NCBI GenBank assembly: GCA_016711805.1
Contig: JADJSH010000018.1
Coordinates: forward strand, 62,001-126,000
Direction of reading: 5' to 3'
Source of the DNA: Bacteroidota bacterium
GTDB lineage: Bacteria; Bacteroidota; Bacteroidia; B-17B0; Aurantibacillaceae
DNA: 64,000 nucleotides
A program made the position numbers and the translations under genes. The notes beneath the pieces were generated by a model, which did not search any database, had not been told where the DNA came from, and worked only from the letters and a program-made list of their open reading frames with translations. Below are positions 17,879-27,215 of this stretch, piece after piece; position 1 is the first letter of the stretch, and each line of letters opens with the position of its first letter.

Positions 17879-18796
17879 TCACTTCGGTAAATTCTTTTTC
17901 TGTCTCAAATACAATACATCACCAATTTTTAATTTATCATCAGCTTTGAGTCTATTCTTTTTGCACAAAGAACTTAAACGAATACCATGTAATTGAGAAA
18001 TGGATTTTAAAGTTTCGTTTTTTTGCACTACATGATAAGGCTCCAAAGCTCTACGACGTTTTTTTTCGATGTAAATTTTTTGCCCGTATGTGAGTTTATC
18101 TGATTTGGAGAGATCGTTGTATTCTAAAATGTCTTCCAACTCAATATTAAAATCATGCGCTATTTTATAAAAAGAATCATTATCCTTTGCAATCACAAAA
18201 CGAATATGGTTAAAACGATAGACTTCGCGTAAAGCTAAATCTGATTTTAAAGCATCGTTTGCAGGCAAACTTTTATTAGGAGTGCTTTCAATCGCACTTG
18301 CGTTGAGATCTTGTAACTTATAACGTTCAATCAATTCAATCAATCGTTCCGGATATTTTGGATCGGTTGCGTAACCTGCTTTTTTTAAACCATAACACCA
18401 GCCTTTGTAATCGTTTATGGATAATTCAAATAAGGGAGCATAGCGCGAACGCGAAAATAAAAATAAACTATGGTCGCTATAAGAATCTAATACATTATCA
18501 TATTTTCTAAAACATTCTCCAGCCGAATCATCATCCATGATATAAGTTTCGCCTCCCCATTCTTTATGGCATTTAATACCAAAATGATTGTTGGCGTTTC
18601 TGCATAAAGCACTATTTCCATTGCCACTTTCCAACATGCCTTGGGCTAAAGTAATACAAGCTGGTACTTTGTGTAAGTGCATTTCTTTAATGGCATCATC
18701 TTTAAATGCAGCAATATAGTCTTCGGGTGTCATTTTTGTTTGAGCCCGAGAGATGGAAATGATTAGTGTTAATATGTAGATTAGTTTAAATTTCAT
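17879..18796 (-). CDS. Glucosaminidase-domain protein with LysM repeats
   Basis: 305 residues with a signal peptide (1-18), a glucosaminidase (GH73-like) domain (about 22-165; QGMLESGNGNS contains the probable catalytic Glu, and NNHFGIKCHKEW is the family core), and two C-terminal LysM modules (about 195-245 and 252-300; FNIELEDILEYNDL, HGIRLSSLCKKNRL). It would hydrolyse beta-1,4 bonds of peptidoglycan, held by LysM to glycan strands. Such proteins act in cell separation or wall remodelling. Gene order: it follows the AlkD-like gene on the minus strand with a 27-base gap, so they may share a transcript. Confidence 0.9.
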   Translation of the reverse strand: MKFKLIYILTLIISISRAQTKMTPEDYIAAFKDDAIKEMHLHKVPACITLAQGMLESGNGNSALCRNANNHFGIKCHKEWGGETYIMDDDSAGECFRKYDNVLDSYSDHSLFLFSRSRYAPLFELSINDYKGWCYGLKKAGYATDPKYPERLIELIERYKLQDLNASAIESTPNKSLPANDALKSDLALREVYRFNHIRFVIAKDNDSFYKIAHDFNIELEDILEYNDLSKSDKLTYGQKIYIEKKRRRALEPYHVVQKNETLKSISQLHGIRLSSLCKKNRLKADDKLKIGDVLYLRQKKNLPK

Positions 18797-18823
18797 TTAG
18801 TTTAACCGCAAAGTGCGCTGAGT

Positions 18824-19576
18824 TTATTTCTTTCTCTTTTGTTTTAAAATTAGTTTTTGTTTTTCTGTCATTTTTTCTAAACAAGTAGTAAAGGCTGTTG
18901 GGCTTATGTGTTTAATATTTTCTTCAATAAATTGATAGGTTTGTTTTGGGTACACGTTATAGCTTTCGCGTAAAGTCCAGCCAACTGCTTTTTGTACAAA
19001 ATATTCTTTATCGTTTAATAAAGGTGAAACCAATAGTTGAGTTAATTCAAAACTCACATGTTCTTTTTTTGTGCGAGCGTAATAATATAAGGCTACTAAA
19101 GATTGACGGCGTTCCCATAATTTTTTAGAGGAATTCCATTTTTTAATAATAGCAAGTATTTCTTCTTGAGTGCTTTTATCTTCAATTAATCTGCTAATGA
19201 ATTTTGATAAACTATCCGAATGCGCCCAATTGTCAACGTGTTTTACCCATTGAGGCAAATGTTTTAATTGAGTTTTTAAAGGAATGTGTTTGTGATGTTT
19301 ATCTAAAAAAATGAAAGCTAAGTTTTTTGCTTCGAAAATAGCACTTTGAGTATAAATCTGATGATAGACTAAAAAGGTTTGTTCTTTTTGTTCCGAATAG
19401 AAACTAAAACCTTTTTTGTGAGCATCTACTTGCGCTTTGCTTACCATACCAAGCACATTTAAATTGGTGCCAATGTATTTTTTTAGCTTAGCCGCTTTTT
19501 CTTTATCATTTTTTATTGATAAACGGTTTAGGGTATCTTCTACTTCTTTGGTATATTTGTTTATAGCAGATTTCAT
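18824..19576 (-). CDS. DNA alkylation repair protein (AlkC/AlkD-like HEAT-repeat)
   Basis: 250 residues, all-helical HEAT-like solenoid. WERRQSLVALYYY and DKEYFVQKAVGWTLRE are the repeats that in AlkD family glycosylases line the DNA groove and carry the active-site region. Family members excise N3- and N7-alkylated purines. There is no signal peptide, in keeping with a cytosolic role. It is divergent from the prolyl oligopeptidase gene with only 24 bases between start codons, so the promoters must overlap. Confidence 0.82.
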   Translation of the reverse strand: MKSAINKYTKEVEDTLNRLSIKNDKEKAAKLKKYIGTNLNVLGMVSKAQVDAHKKGFSFYSEQKEQTFLVYHQIYTQSAIFEAKNLAFIFLDKHHKHIPLKTQLKHLPQWVKHVDNWAHSDSLSKFISRLIEDKSTQEEILAIIKKWNSSKKLWERRQSLVALYYYARTKKEHVSFELTQLLVSPLLNDKEYFVQKAVGWTLRESYNVYPKQTYQFIEENIKHISPTAFTTCLEKMTEKQKLILKQKRKK

Positions 19577-19600
19577 TTAATTCTACCAAAAGTAACGACT

Positions 19601-21706
19601 ATGAGCGCATCAAAAGCAGTTTTATTTAGCCTTCTATTCACAATTTTGTGTTTAAATACATTTAGTCAAATTAGCTATCCCGAAACTAAAGTGGTGAAAC
19701 AAGTAGATGATTATCATGGTGTTAAAGTAGAAGATCCTTATCGTTGGCTAGAAGATGATCATTCTGCAGAAACAAAGGCTTGGGTGGAAAGTGAAAATAA
19801 AACCACTAACCAGTATTTATCTCAAATTACTTACAGAGAAAAAGTGAAACAAAGATTGACGGAATTATGGAACTATGAAAAAATGAGTACAATCTTTAAA
19901 AAAGGAAAATTGTTTTTTTCTTTCCGAAATAATGGCTTGCAAAATCAATCGGTATTTTATTCTCAAGCTTCTTTAATAGATGAACCTACAGTTGTTTTAG
20001 ATCCTAATATTTTATCAAAAGACGGCACTACTTCCTTAAGCGGCACATCTATAAGTAAAGACGGCACTTATTTAGCCTATGGCATTTCTAAAGCTGGAAG
20101 TGATTGGGTTGAGATTCATGTAAAAAATATCGCAACCAAAGAAGATTTAAAAGATGTGATTCAATGGGTAAAGTTTTCTGACATATCTTGGAAGGGAAAT
20201 GGTTTTTATTATAGCCGTTACGATGCACCAAATGATGAAAAAGCCTTTACGCAAAAAAATGAATTTCACAAGGTGTATTATCACACATTAGGAAACAACC
20301 AAAGTGAAGATGAATTGGTATATGAAGATAAAACTCATGCTAACAGAAATTTTTCGGCACAGGTTACTCATGATGAAAGTTATTTGGTGATTTATGGCAG
20401 TGAAAGCACTAGTGGACAAAGCTTGGTAATTAAGGATTTATCGAATCCACAAAACAAATTCGTTCCTATTGTTACCAATTTTGATAATGAATATAGTGTA
20501 GTTGAAAATATTGGCAATCAATTTTATGTATTTACAAATTATAAAGCACCACGGTACCGACTAGTAAAAGTAAGTTTAAATAACCCTGCTCAGGATAACT
20601 GGGAAAATGTTTTAGCTGAACAAAAAGATTTATTGGAAGGCGTGTCGTTTTGCGGAAATAAAATTATTTCTAATTATTTAAAGAATGTGTCTTCTAAATT
20701 ATTCGTACATGCCATTACAGGAAAATTAGAAAAGGAAATTCAGCTACCAGGCATTTGTAAAGTCAACGGCGTTAACTCTTCGCGAGAAGATGAGTTTGCT
20801 TTTTATAGTACAGTATCATTTACGAGTCCTGAAGAAATTTATTTTTATGATATGAGAGCGGGAGTTAGCAGACGAATTTTTAAACCTAATAGTTCTTTTA
20901 ATTCTGCTGAATTTGAAACCAAGCAAGTGTTTTATAAAAGTAAAGATGGCACTAATGTGTCGATGTTTATTACTCATAAAAAAGGAATTGCGTTAAATGG
21001 TAATAATCCATGTTTCGTTTTTGGTTATGGTGGTTTTAATATTTCATATACTCCCGAATTTAGAATTGATAGAGCTGTATTTTTAGAAGCAGGTGGCATT
21101 TATTGTGTACCTAATTTACGCGGCGGTGGCGAGTATGGTGAGGAATGGCACATGAATGGCACGAAATGTAAAAAGCAAAATGTATTTGATGATTTTATAG
21201 CAGCATGCGACTATTTAGTTGAAATTAAATATACTTCGCATGATAAATTAGCGATACATGGCCGCAGTAATGGCGGTTTATTAATTGGAGCAGTCATGAC
21301 TCAACGCCCTGATATTGCAAAGGTGGCTATACCAACTGTTGGCGTGTTAGATATGTTGAGGTTTCATTTATTTACGATTGGCAGAGCCTGGAGTGTTGAT
21401 TATGGAAATAGCGAGAGCAAAGAAGAGTTTGATTGTTTATATAAATACTCGCCTTTACATAATCTTAAAAAAGCAAACTATCCCGCGACACTTATTTTAA
21501 CTGGTGATCATGACGATAGAGTAGTGCCAGCACATTCATTTAAATTTGCGGCTACATTACAAAAAGCAAATATTGGAACTGATCCCACATTAATTAGAAT
21601 AGATGTAAATGCAGGGCATGGAGCAGGAAAACCAACAGATAAGCAAATTGCAGAGTTTGCTGATATGTGGAGTTTTGTGTTTTTTAATTTAGGAATGAGT
21701 TATTAA
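19601..21706 (+). CDS. Prolyl oligopeptidase family serine peptidase (S9A)
   Basis: 701 residues with a signal peptide (about 1-22, ending NTFSQ). A seven-bladed propeller follows (about 75-420; the typical N-terminal motif is VEDPYRWLEDD), then the alpha/beta-hydrolase domain. The catalytic triad is visible: Ser556 in GRSNGG, Asp near 640 in LTGDHDDRVVP, and His near 674 in GHGAGK; the oxyanion-hole region is NLRGGGEYGEEWH. It would cleave short peptides after proline in the periplasm. Full length compared with the family (about 700 residues), no sign of truncation. Confidence 0.94.
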   Translation: MSASKAVLFSLLFTILCLNTFSQISYPETKVVKQVDDYHGVKVEDPYRWLEDDHSAETKAWVESENKTTNQYLSQITYREKVKQRLTELWNYEKMSTIFKKGKLFFSFRNNGLQNQSVFYSQASLIDEPTVVLDPNILSKDGTTSLSGTSISKDGTYLAYGISKAGSDWVEIHVKNIATKEDLKDVIQWVKFSDISWKGNGFYYSRYDAPNDEKAFTQKNEFHKVYYHTLGNNQSEDELVYEDKTHANRNFSAQVTHDESYLVIYGSESTSGQSLVIKDLSNPQNKFVPIVTNFDNEYSVVENIGNQFYVFTNYKAPRYRLVKVSLNNPAQDNWENVLAEQKDLLEGVSFCGNKIISNYLKNVSSKLFVHAITGKLEKEIQLPGICKVNGVNSSREDEFAFYSTVSFTSPEEIYFYDMRAGVSRRIFKPNSSFNSAEFETKQVFYKSKDGTNVSMFITHKKGIALNGNNPCFVFGYGGFNISYTPEFRIDRAVFLEAGGIYCVPNLRGGGEYGEEWHMNGTKCKKQNVFDDFIAACDYLVEIKYTSHDKLAIHGRSNGGLLIGAVMTQRPDIAKVAIPTVGVLDMLRFHLFTIGRAWSVDYGNSESKEEFDCLYKYSPLHNLKKANYPATLILTGDHDDRVVPAHSFKFAATLQKANIGTDPTLIRIDVNAGHGAGKPTDKQIAEFADMWSFVFFNLGMSY

Positions 21707-21717
21707 AAATTAATAGC

Positions 21718-21830
21718 ACACGGAGTTGACTGATGTTACCGATTAATGCGGATTTTTTTGACCGTATCACTTGTACTTTATGTTTTGAAATCTGTGGTAA
21801 TCTGTTTTATCTGCTTAATCCGTGTCCCTA
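21718..21830. repeat. Intergenic fragment with spaced ATCTG motifs, possible dispersed repeat
   Basis: The 127-base gap between convergent genes has four ATCTG/ATCCG words at 21790, 21800, 21809 and 21818 and a related GATTAATGCGGAT at 21741. Text of this kind (ATCTGTGGTAATCTG) resembles intergenic repeats I associate with Bacteroidota genomes. No terminator hairpin is evident. Only a genome-wide search can confirm that it is repeated. Confidence 0.35.
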
Positions 21831-21833
21831 TTT

Positions 21834-22729
21834 CTAGAAACCATAGCCTTTAAAATCTCTTTTAAATTCAGCAGCTGGAATAGGTTTGTTGACTTCTAAA
21901 TTAAAAAAGTCGTAGGTTTCAAATAAGCCAACTTCATCATAAATACTAACGCTTATTGGAAGCATGGTTTTTTCATCGACATAAAACACGGCTTTCTTAC
22001 AATAAAATGTAGGAATTTTAATTGTAGAGCCTTCTTTTAAATAGCCATAATCATCATATAACTTATTTTTACTACGTACCATATAATCATTCACTGTCAA
22101 TTTTCCTGCAATACTCGAAACGGTTTCTTTGTTTTGTACAATATAATCGCGATACGAAAAATCAACATTTTCGTAAATTAATAAATGGCAGTTCATTTTG
22201 TTTTTCTCCACTTTTCCAGCATAAGTTAAATGCTTTGCGATTTGATCTTTTTCTTTACTAAGGGCAACAGCAATGGTTCTCGCTGCAAAATCAAACCCAA
22301 TATCTAAAATTGTAAAGTGTTGATTTTTTCGCATTAAATTTCCTCTAGGGTCTAAACTCATAGTGAAATAAGGAAAACATGGGGTTTAACCAATGCTTTA
22401 CCGCCTAGTTCGCCTTCATTATAAAGTACTTCTAATTTATTTTGCGTATTTACAAAATAAGATCTTCGAGGATGGCATTGTAATTTAACAATTGTACTGG
22501 CAGTTGCATAACCACTTTCGATACGTTCTATCGATCTCATGTTATAACGGAGATAAGTAACTTTTTTCGCCGAATCAAGCATGTCGGTAATCAGTTTAAA
22601 GTCTTTAAAATGTTCGTGAGAAACTTCTTTTTGATTATCTCCTAAATGACGTTTCACATATTTCTTAGAATGCTGTGAAAAAGCATTGTTTGAAACAACT
22701 ATTAATAAAATAAAAACGTATTTATACAT
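21834..22729 (-). CDS. DUF1571 family secreted protein (frame broken)
   Basis: Two overlapping frames (22729-22358 and 22361-21834) are one gene. The first gives a signal peptide (1-18), VTYLRYNMRSIERIESG and VKLQCHPRRSYFVNTQNKLE, ending at VKPHVF. The second continues TMSLDPRGNLMRKNQHFTIL. Adding one T in the four-T run (plus-strand A-run 22374-22377) reads HVFPYFTMSLDPRGN, as expected for DUF1571. The reconstructed length is about 298 residues. The family is exported, of unknown function, and resembles LolA/LppX-like beta folds in its alternating strands. It is divergent from kdsB. Confidence 0.8.
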
Positions 22730-22815
22730 GTTTACGAAGATAAGCTTCGCTTAAGATATTACAAACAATGTTTACAGATTTTCGTAATTTAGTGGAAAAT
22801 TTTAACAGATATTAT

Positions 22816-23562
22816 ATGAACCCTATTTTGGGAATAATTCCCGCACGTTATGCCTCTAGTCGTTTTCCTGGAAAACCGTTAATTGATATATTAGGTAAAA
22901 GTATGATTCAGAGAGTTTACGAACAAGCTATAAAATCTGCTTTACTAACTGATGTTGTTGTGGCTACTGACGACGAGCGAATTTTTAGGCATGTAGAGTC
23001 TTTTGGAGGTAAAGTCGTATATACAAAAGAAAATCATCCTAGTGGGACAGATAGATGCTTTGAAGCTTTTCAAAAAATTGAAGATGATTTTGAATATGTG
23101 ATTAATATACAAGGTGATGAACCTTTTATCGACCCCACTCAAATTGATTTACTCTGCGAAGTGTGCACTGGAACTACCGAATTAGCTACTTTGATGATTC
23201 CAGTAGATTCACACGAAGTATTATTTGATTTAGGTGAAGTGAAAATAACTTTAAATAAAGAGATGGAAGCTTTATATTTTAGTAGAATGGTGATTCCATT
23301 TATTAAAGGAAAACCTCAAGAAGAATGGCACAAACACCATCCTTATTTTCGACATGTTGGAATGTATGCATATAGAACGGATGTGTTAGAGCAAATTACT
23401 CAACTTCAACCTTCTTCTTTAGAAAACGCGGAATCGTTGGAGCAGTTGCGTTGGTTAGAAAATGGGTTTAAAGTAAAATGTGTGGTGACTGATTTTGATA
23501 GTCATTGTATTGATACCCCAGAAGATATTGAAAAAGTAATACGATTAATGAATATAAAATAA
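22816..23562 (+). CDS. kdsB: 3-deoxy-manno-octulosonate cytidylyltransferase
   Basis: 248 residues from the ATG at 22816; a longer frame from 22768 adds 16 residues with no family match. IIPARYASSRFPGKPL is the nucleotide-binding signature, VVVATDDERI and INIQGDEPFI are later motifs, and HVGMYAYR and ESLEQLRWLENG are typical of KdsB. It activates Kdo as CMP-Kdo for lipid A-core assembly, so the organism makes Kdo-containing lipopolysaccharide. Its stop overlaps the aroK start (TAATG), so they are translationally coupled. Confidence 0.95.
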   Translation: MNPILGIIPARYASSRFPGKPLIDILGKSMIQRVYEQAIKSALLTDVVVATDDERIFRHVESFGGKVVYTKENHPSGTDRCFEAFQKIEDDFEYVINIQGDEPFIDPTQIDLLCEVCTGTTELATLMIPVDSHEVLFDLGEVKITLNKEMEALYFSRMVIPFIKGKPQEEWHKHHPYFRHVGMYAYRTDVLEQITQLQPSSLENAESLEQLRWLENGFKVKCVVTDFDSHCIDTPEDIEKVIRLMNIK

Positions 23563-24086
23563 TGCAAGAGAAAAAATTATTATTTATATGTGGTTTTATG
23601 GGTTGCGGAAAAACAACTCAAGGAAAAAAACTAGCGAAAGAACTAGGTTATTATTTTATTGATTTAGATGATTACATCTCAGATCAATATGATAAAACCA
23701 TTACTGATTTATTTCAGGAAGTTGGTGAAGAAGAATTTAGGAAAATTGAAACCAAGGCTTTGCAAGAATGCATCAACGATAATGTAAAAGCATTTATTGC
23801 AACAGGCGGTGGAACACCATGCTTCAATGATAATCTAAAATTAATGAAAGATAACGGCAAATTGATTTATTTAAAAATGAGTCCTGAAGCTTTATATCAG
23901 AGATTGTTTAATGCTAAACAAGACAGACCATTGATTAGAGATAAAGCCAATGAAGAGATGTTGCTTTACATCGAAAATCTTTTAAAAGTTAGAGAAGAGT
24001 TTTATAATCAGGCAGATGTTATTACTAGCGGAGTAACTGTTGATATTGAGGCATTGAAGAATGAAGTTTTAAAACATATTGCATAA
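23562..24086 (+). CDS. aroK: Shikimate kinase
   Basis: 174 residues. GFMGCGKTTQGKKLA is the Walker A loop, FIDLDDYI the shikimate-binding Asp motif, FRKIETKAL the Arg/Glu segment, ATGGGTPC the glycine loop and KQDRPLI the lid region. It phosphorylates shikimate in aromatic amino acid synthesis, in the cytosol. Length matches the family (about 170). The ATG overlaps the kdsB stop by one base, and the next gene starts three bases after it, so the three form an operon although their pathways differ. Confidence 0.95.
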   Translation: MQEKKLLFICGFMGCGKTTQGKKLAKELGYYFIDLDDYISDQYDKTITDLFQEVGEEEFRKIETKALQECINDNVKAFIATGGGTPCFNDNLKLMKDNGKLIYLKMSPEALYQRLFNAKQDRPLIRDKANEEMLLYIENLLKVREEFYNQADVITSGVTVDIEALKNEVLKHIA

Positions 24087-24089
24087 TAC

Positions 24090-24983
24090 ATGAACAGAAT
24101 AAAATGTAGTATTATTTTAATAATAGGATTTTATTCTACCATGCTTTCTCAATTGCAATTGGAAAAGCATTATGGTTTTAATATTGGTTTTGTAAGTGCA
24201 ATAGGCACTCATTTTCAACGTTTCGGAATTGTTTTTCAAGGATACGGTGCGTATAATTTTGCGCAAATTAATGCGTCGTTTAGAGTGTATGATAATTTTA
24301 AAAATCTTGGACCTGAAGGCGAACATACCGAGTTTAATGCAGCTTTGGGATTTTGCATAGGATACGGAGCTAAAACAACGGAAAAGAATTTATTTATGAG
24401 TTCTATTAGCAACCAAACCGGCTATAAAAATTCAGTGGCTTATAGTTACAATATTTGGCGCAATAAAGTAAAAACTTCCCAGGTAACAGGAATTATCGCA
24501 TTTCAGTTTAACCACTTTTCAATTATATCCGAAAATGATATCCTAGCTAAACCAATATTAGATAGATTTAGAACGGGCGCGATGTTGCTACAGTATCAAA
24601 CCAAGGAATTTCAATATGCAATAAACGCTACGATGTGGACAGGTCAATTAGGTAACATCGTTAAAAATGATTCTTTGTTTCCAGGTCATGGATATATTAA
24701 CACCGAAGGTGGGTTGTATCAAAATTTATCACATGGTTTATTAAGTGCGCAAGTGAAATGGGCTAATGAATATGGACAATATTTGCAGGCCAATGCCGGC
24801 ATGGATTCCGAAAAAATTAGAAACGCATTACAAAATAAAGCTTTGCATGATGTGTTGCCTAAAAATTATCACATGCCGATGATTGATACAGCGGGGAATC
24901 AATACTTGTATCGTCCTGAACAAAAAATTAAAAAAGCGAAATTGTACTTAAATGGCTATACAAATGCCAATGTTTTTTATTAA
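24090..24983 (+). CDS. Polymorphic toxin type 23-like secreted protein
   Basis: 297 residues with a probable signal peptide (1-20). The body matches proteins annotated with the type 23 polymorphic toxin domain in Bacteroidota: YGFNIGFVSAIGTHFQRFG, FKNLGPEGEHTEF, SNQTGYKNSVAYSYNIW, and DRFRTGAMLLQYQ. Despite the name, the beta-rich strands with aromatic ends look like an outer membrane barrel or porin-like fold, and there are no delivery domains, immunity gene or T9SS tail. I would treat toxin activity as unproven. Third gene of the kdsB-aroK operon (three-base gap). Confidence 0.6.
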   Translation: MNRIKCSIILIIGFYSTMLSQLQLEKHYGFNIGFVSAIGTHFQRFGIVFQGYGAYNFAQINASFRVYDNFKNLGPEGEHTEFNAALGFCIGYGAKTTEKNLFMSSISNQTGYKNSVAYSYNIWRNKVKTSQVTGIIAFQFNHFSIISENDILAKPILDRFRTGAMLLQYQTKEFQYAINATMWTGQLGNIVKNDSLFPGHGYINTEGGLYQNLSHGLLSAQVKWANEYGQYLQANAGMDSEKIRNALQNKALHDVLPKNYHMPMIDTAGNQYLYRPEQKIKKAKLYLNGYTNANVFY

Positions 24984-25007
24984 TTTAGATAAAATTTATT
25001 TCAGGAA

Positions 25008-25703
25008 ATGATCATAAAAAAAGTATATTTTGCATTGGGATTATTAATTCTATTTTTTTTAAATGCTTGTAAAAAGGATACTATTAACGAACCTGAAATA
25101 CCCGAGGAAATTCCTACGGCAGTAACATATCCTAATTACTCAAATTTAAAAATTGGTAATTATTGGATTTATCAACGTTTTGAGTTAGATGGTTCTGGAG
25201 GTGAAACTGCTTTAGCTATTATAGATAGTTGTTTTATAGAAAAGGATACACTAATAAATGGTAATACATATTTTAAATATGTATCGCCGAATTTTGGTGT
25301 TAACATTAGCCCTTCTGTTAATACTCCATTTGTGGCAGAATTTTTTAGAGATTCCTTGAGTTATATTGTTTCAAGTATGGGACGAATCGAATTTTCTTCA
25401 CAAGATTTTACGACTATTTTTTATTCTTTTTACGGTGTAGCAGGGCCAAATGATACTGTTTGTAGAGCTGAAGCCCAAATGAAAGATCAAAATATAAGTA
25501 TTACTACACCAGCAGGTACTTTTGTAACTTCAAACTTTAAAGAAACTCAATACATGTATCCTAATTATACGATGAATGGTGCAATAAAATATAGAAGTCG
25601 AAGATATGCTGAAAATGTTGGTAAAATTACACAAGACTGGTATCTGTTTTCTCAGGTACCTACAAGATGGGAAAGAAGACTAATACGTTATCACTTAAAT
25701 TAA
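25008..25703 (+). CDS. Lipoprotein of unknown function
   Basis: 231 residues starting with a lipoprotein signal (lipobox FLNAC near residue 20), then an acidic Pro/Glu linker and a beta-rich domain (LKIGNYWIYQRFE, ITTPAGTFVTSNFKET, GKITQDWYLF). The pattern of a short greeting strand, a Thr-Pro-Ala-Gly turn and a closing basic strand is common to anonymous Bacteroidota lipoproteins; I cannot name a function. It begins 24 bases after the type 23-like gene and may be the last gene of that operon. Its stop codon overlaps by four bases the stop of the convergent GH3 gene. Confidence 0.7.
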   Translation: MIIKKVYFALGLLILFFLNACKKDTINEPEIPEEIPTAVTYPNYSNLKIGNYWIYQRFELDGSGGETALAIIDSCFIEKDTLINGNTYFKYVSPNFGVNISPSVNTPFVAEFFRDSLSYIVSSMGRIEFSSQDFTTIFYSFYGVAGPNDTVCRAEAQMKDQNISITTPAGTFVTSNFKETQYMYPNYTMNGAIKYRSRRYAENVGKITQDWYLFSQVPTRWERRLIRYHLN

Positions 25704-27211
25704 TAAGTTACACTCTTCAATACATCTTCTAAAATCTTCCGATCATTATTTAAGCGCGGCACTTTAAATTGTCCGCCTAAACGATTATTAATTTTGAGCC
25801 AATTGTAAAATGAACCTTTTGGCAATACTTTAATTACAGGAAATTGAAGAATGTAATTATTGAACCGCTTCGCTTCATAATCACTATTAATTTGTTTTAA
25901 GGTATCATCTAATACGCTCTTAAAAAAATCTAAGTTATTTGGTTCTTGTTCAAATTCAATGAGCCATTCGTGCGCGCCTGTATTTTCGTTCATAAAAATA
26001 GGCGCTACGGTGAAATCAACAATATGAGCTTTTGTTTTTTCGCAAGCGGTTTTTAAAGCAAGTTCTGCATTGTGAATCATTAACTCTTCGCCAAAGGCAT
26101 TAATGTGTTGTTTCGTTCTTCCTGTAATAATAAAACGGTAAGGACTTAAATTTGTAAAACGAATCGTATCGCCCACTTGATAACGCCATAGTCCTGCATT
26201 GGTAGTAATAAGCATAGCGTAATCTTTGTCTTTTTGCACTTCAGATAAATTATAAGTGCGAGGATTTTCTTTTTGTAATTCAGATACAGGAATAAATTCG
26301 TAGTAAATTCCATAATCTAACATCAACAACATTTCATTGCTCACACGTTCATCCTGAATGCCGAAAAATCCTTCTGAAGCGCTGTATAATTGCATAAATG
26401 CAACCTTGTTATTATTGAATAGTTGATCAAACAATTCTTTATAAGGAGTAAAACTCACGCCGCCATGAAAATAGACTTCTAAGTTTGGCCACACTTCTTT
26501 TAAGTTATCTACTTTTTTTAATTCTAATATGCGTTTAATTAAAACTAGCATCCAACTTGGCACGCCTGCTAAACTAGTCACATTTTCATCAGCCATCGAA
26601 GTTGCCATTTTCTCGAGCTTATCTTCCCAATTTTCCATCAAGGCAATGTTTACGTCTGGCGCTCTAAAATACTCAGCCCACATGGGTAGGTTTTGAATAA
26701 TAATAGCACTCACATCACCGTGAAAAGAATTGTATTCACCAAACTGATCAGTTTTAAAACTTCCTCCTAGTGCTAAATTTTTTCCAGTAAATAATTTGGT
26801 GTCGGCATTATTCACACATTGAAACGTAATCATATCACGCCCGCCATTATAATGACAACCATTTAAAAATTCTTTACTAACAGGAATAAATTTACTTTTA
26901 TCTGTCGTGCCGCTACTTTTTGCAAACCATTTAATCTCACTATCCCACAATAAGTTTTGTTCCCCTCGGCGTGTACGTTCAATATATGGCTTTAAAGATT
27001 CATAATCTTGAGTTGGAATTTGTTGTTTAAATTGATCGTAATTTTTAATTGATTTAAATCCGTGTAATTTTCCAAACTCGGTATCTTTTGCAGATTTTAA
27101 TAATTCGTGCAGCCATTCATCTTGCACATCATTAGGGTATTTCATAAAAAGCTCAATTTGATGCATGCGCTTTTTCATGAGCCATGATGCTATTGAATTA
27201 AGAATGGCCAT
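25700..27211 (-). CDS. GH3 auxin-responsive-promoter family adenylating enzyme
   Basis: 503 residues. KSSGTTDKSKFIPVS is the ATP/AMP motif of the GH3 branch of the ANL superfamily, LYSASEGFFGIQDE and YRVGD-like WRYQVGDTIRFT are the later motifs, and the C-terminal domain (about 375-503) has GEELMIHNAELAL. In plants GH3 enzymes join amino acids to jasmonate or auxin; the bacterial substrates are unknown. No signal peptide, so it is cytosolic. Gene is followed immediately upstream on the same strand by the zinc-ribbon protein (four-base gap). Confidence 0.88.
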   Translation of the reverse strand: MAILNSIASWLMKKRMHQIELFMKYPNDVQDEWLHELLKSAKDTEFGKLHGFKSIKNYDQFKQQIPTQDYESLKPYIERTRRGEQNLLWDSEIKWFAKSSGTTDKSKFIPVSKEFLNGCHYNGGRDMITFQCVNNADTKLFTGKNLALGGSFKTDQFGEYNSFHGDVSAIIIQNLPMWAEYFRAPDVNIALMENWEDKLEKMATSMADENVTSLAGVPSWMLVLIKRILELKKVDNLKEVWPNLEVYFHGGVSFTPYKELFDQLFNNNKVAFMQLYSASEGFFGIQDERVSNEMLLMLDYGIYYEFIPVSELQKENPRTYNLSEVQKDKDYAMLITTNAGLWRYQVGDTIRFTNLSPYRFIITGRTKQHINAFGEELMIHNAELALKTACEKTKAHIVDFTVAPIFMNENTGAHEWLIEFEQEPNNLDFFKSVLDDTLKQINSDYEAKRFNNYILQFPVIKVLPKGSFYNWLKINNRLGGQFKVPRLNNDRKILEDVLKSVTY

Positions 27212-27215
27212 AGAA

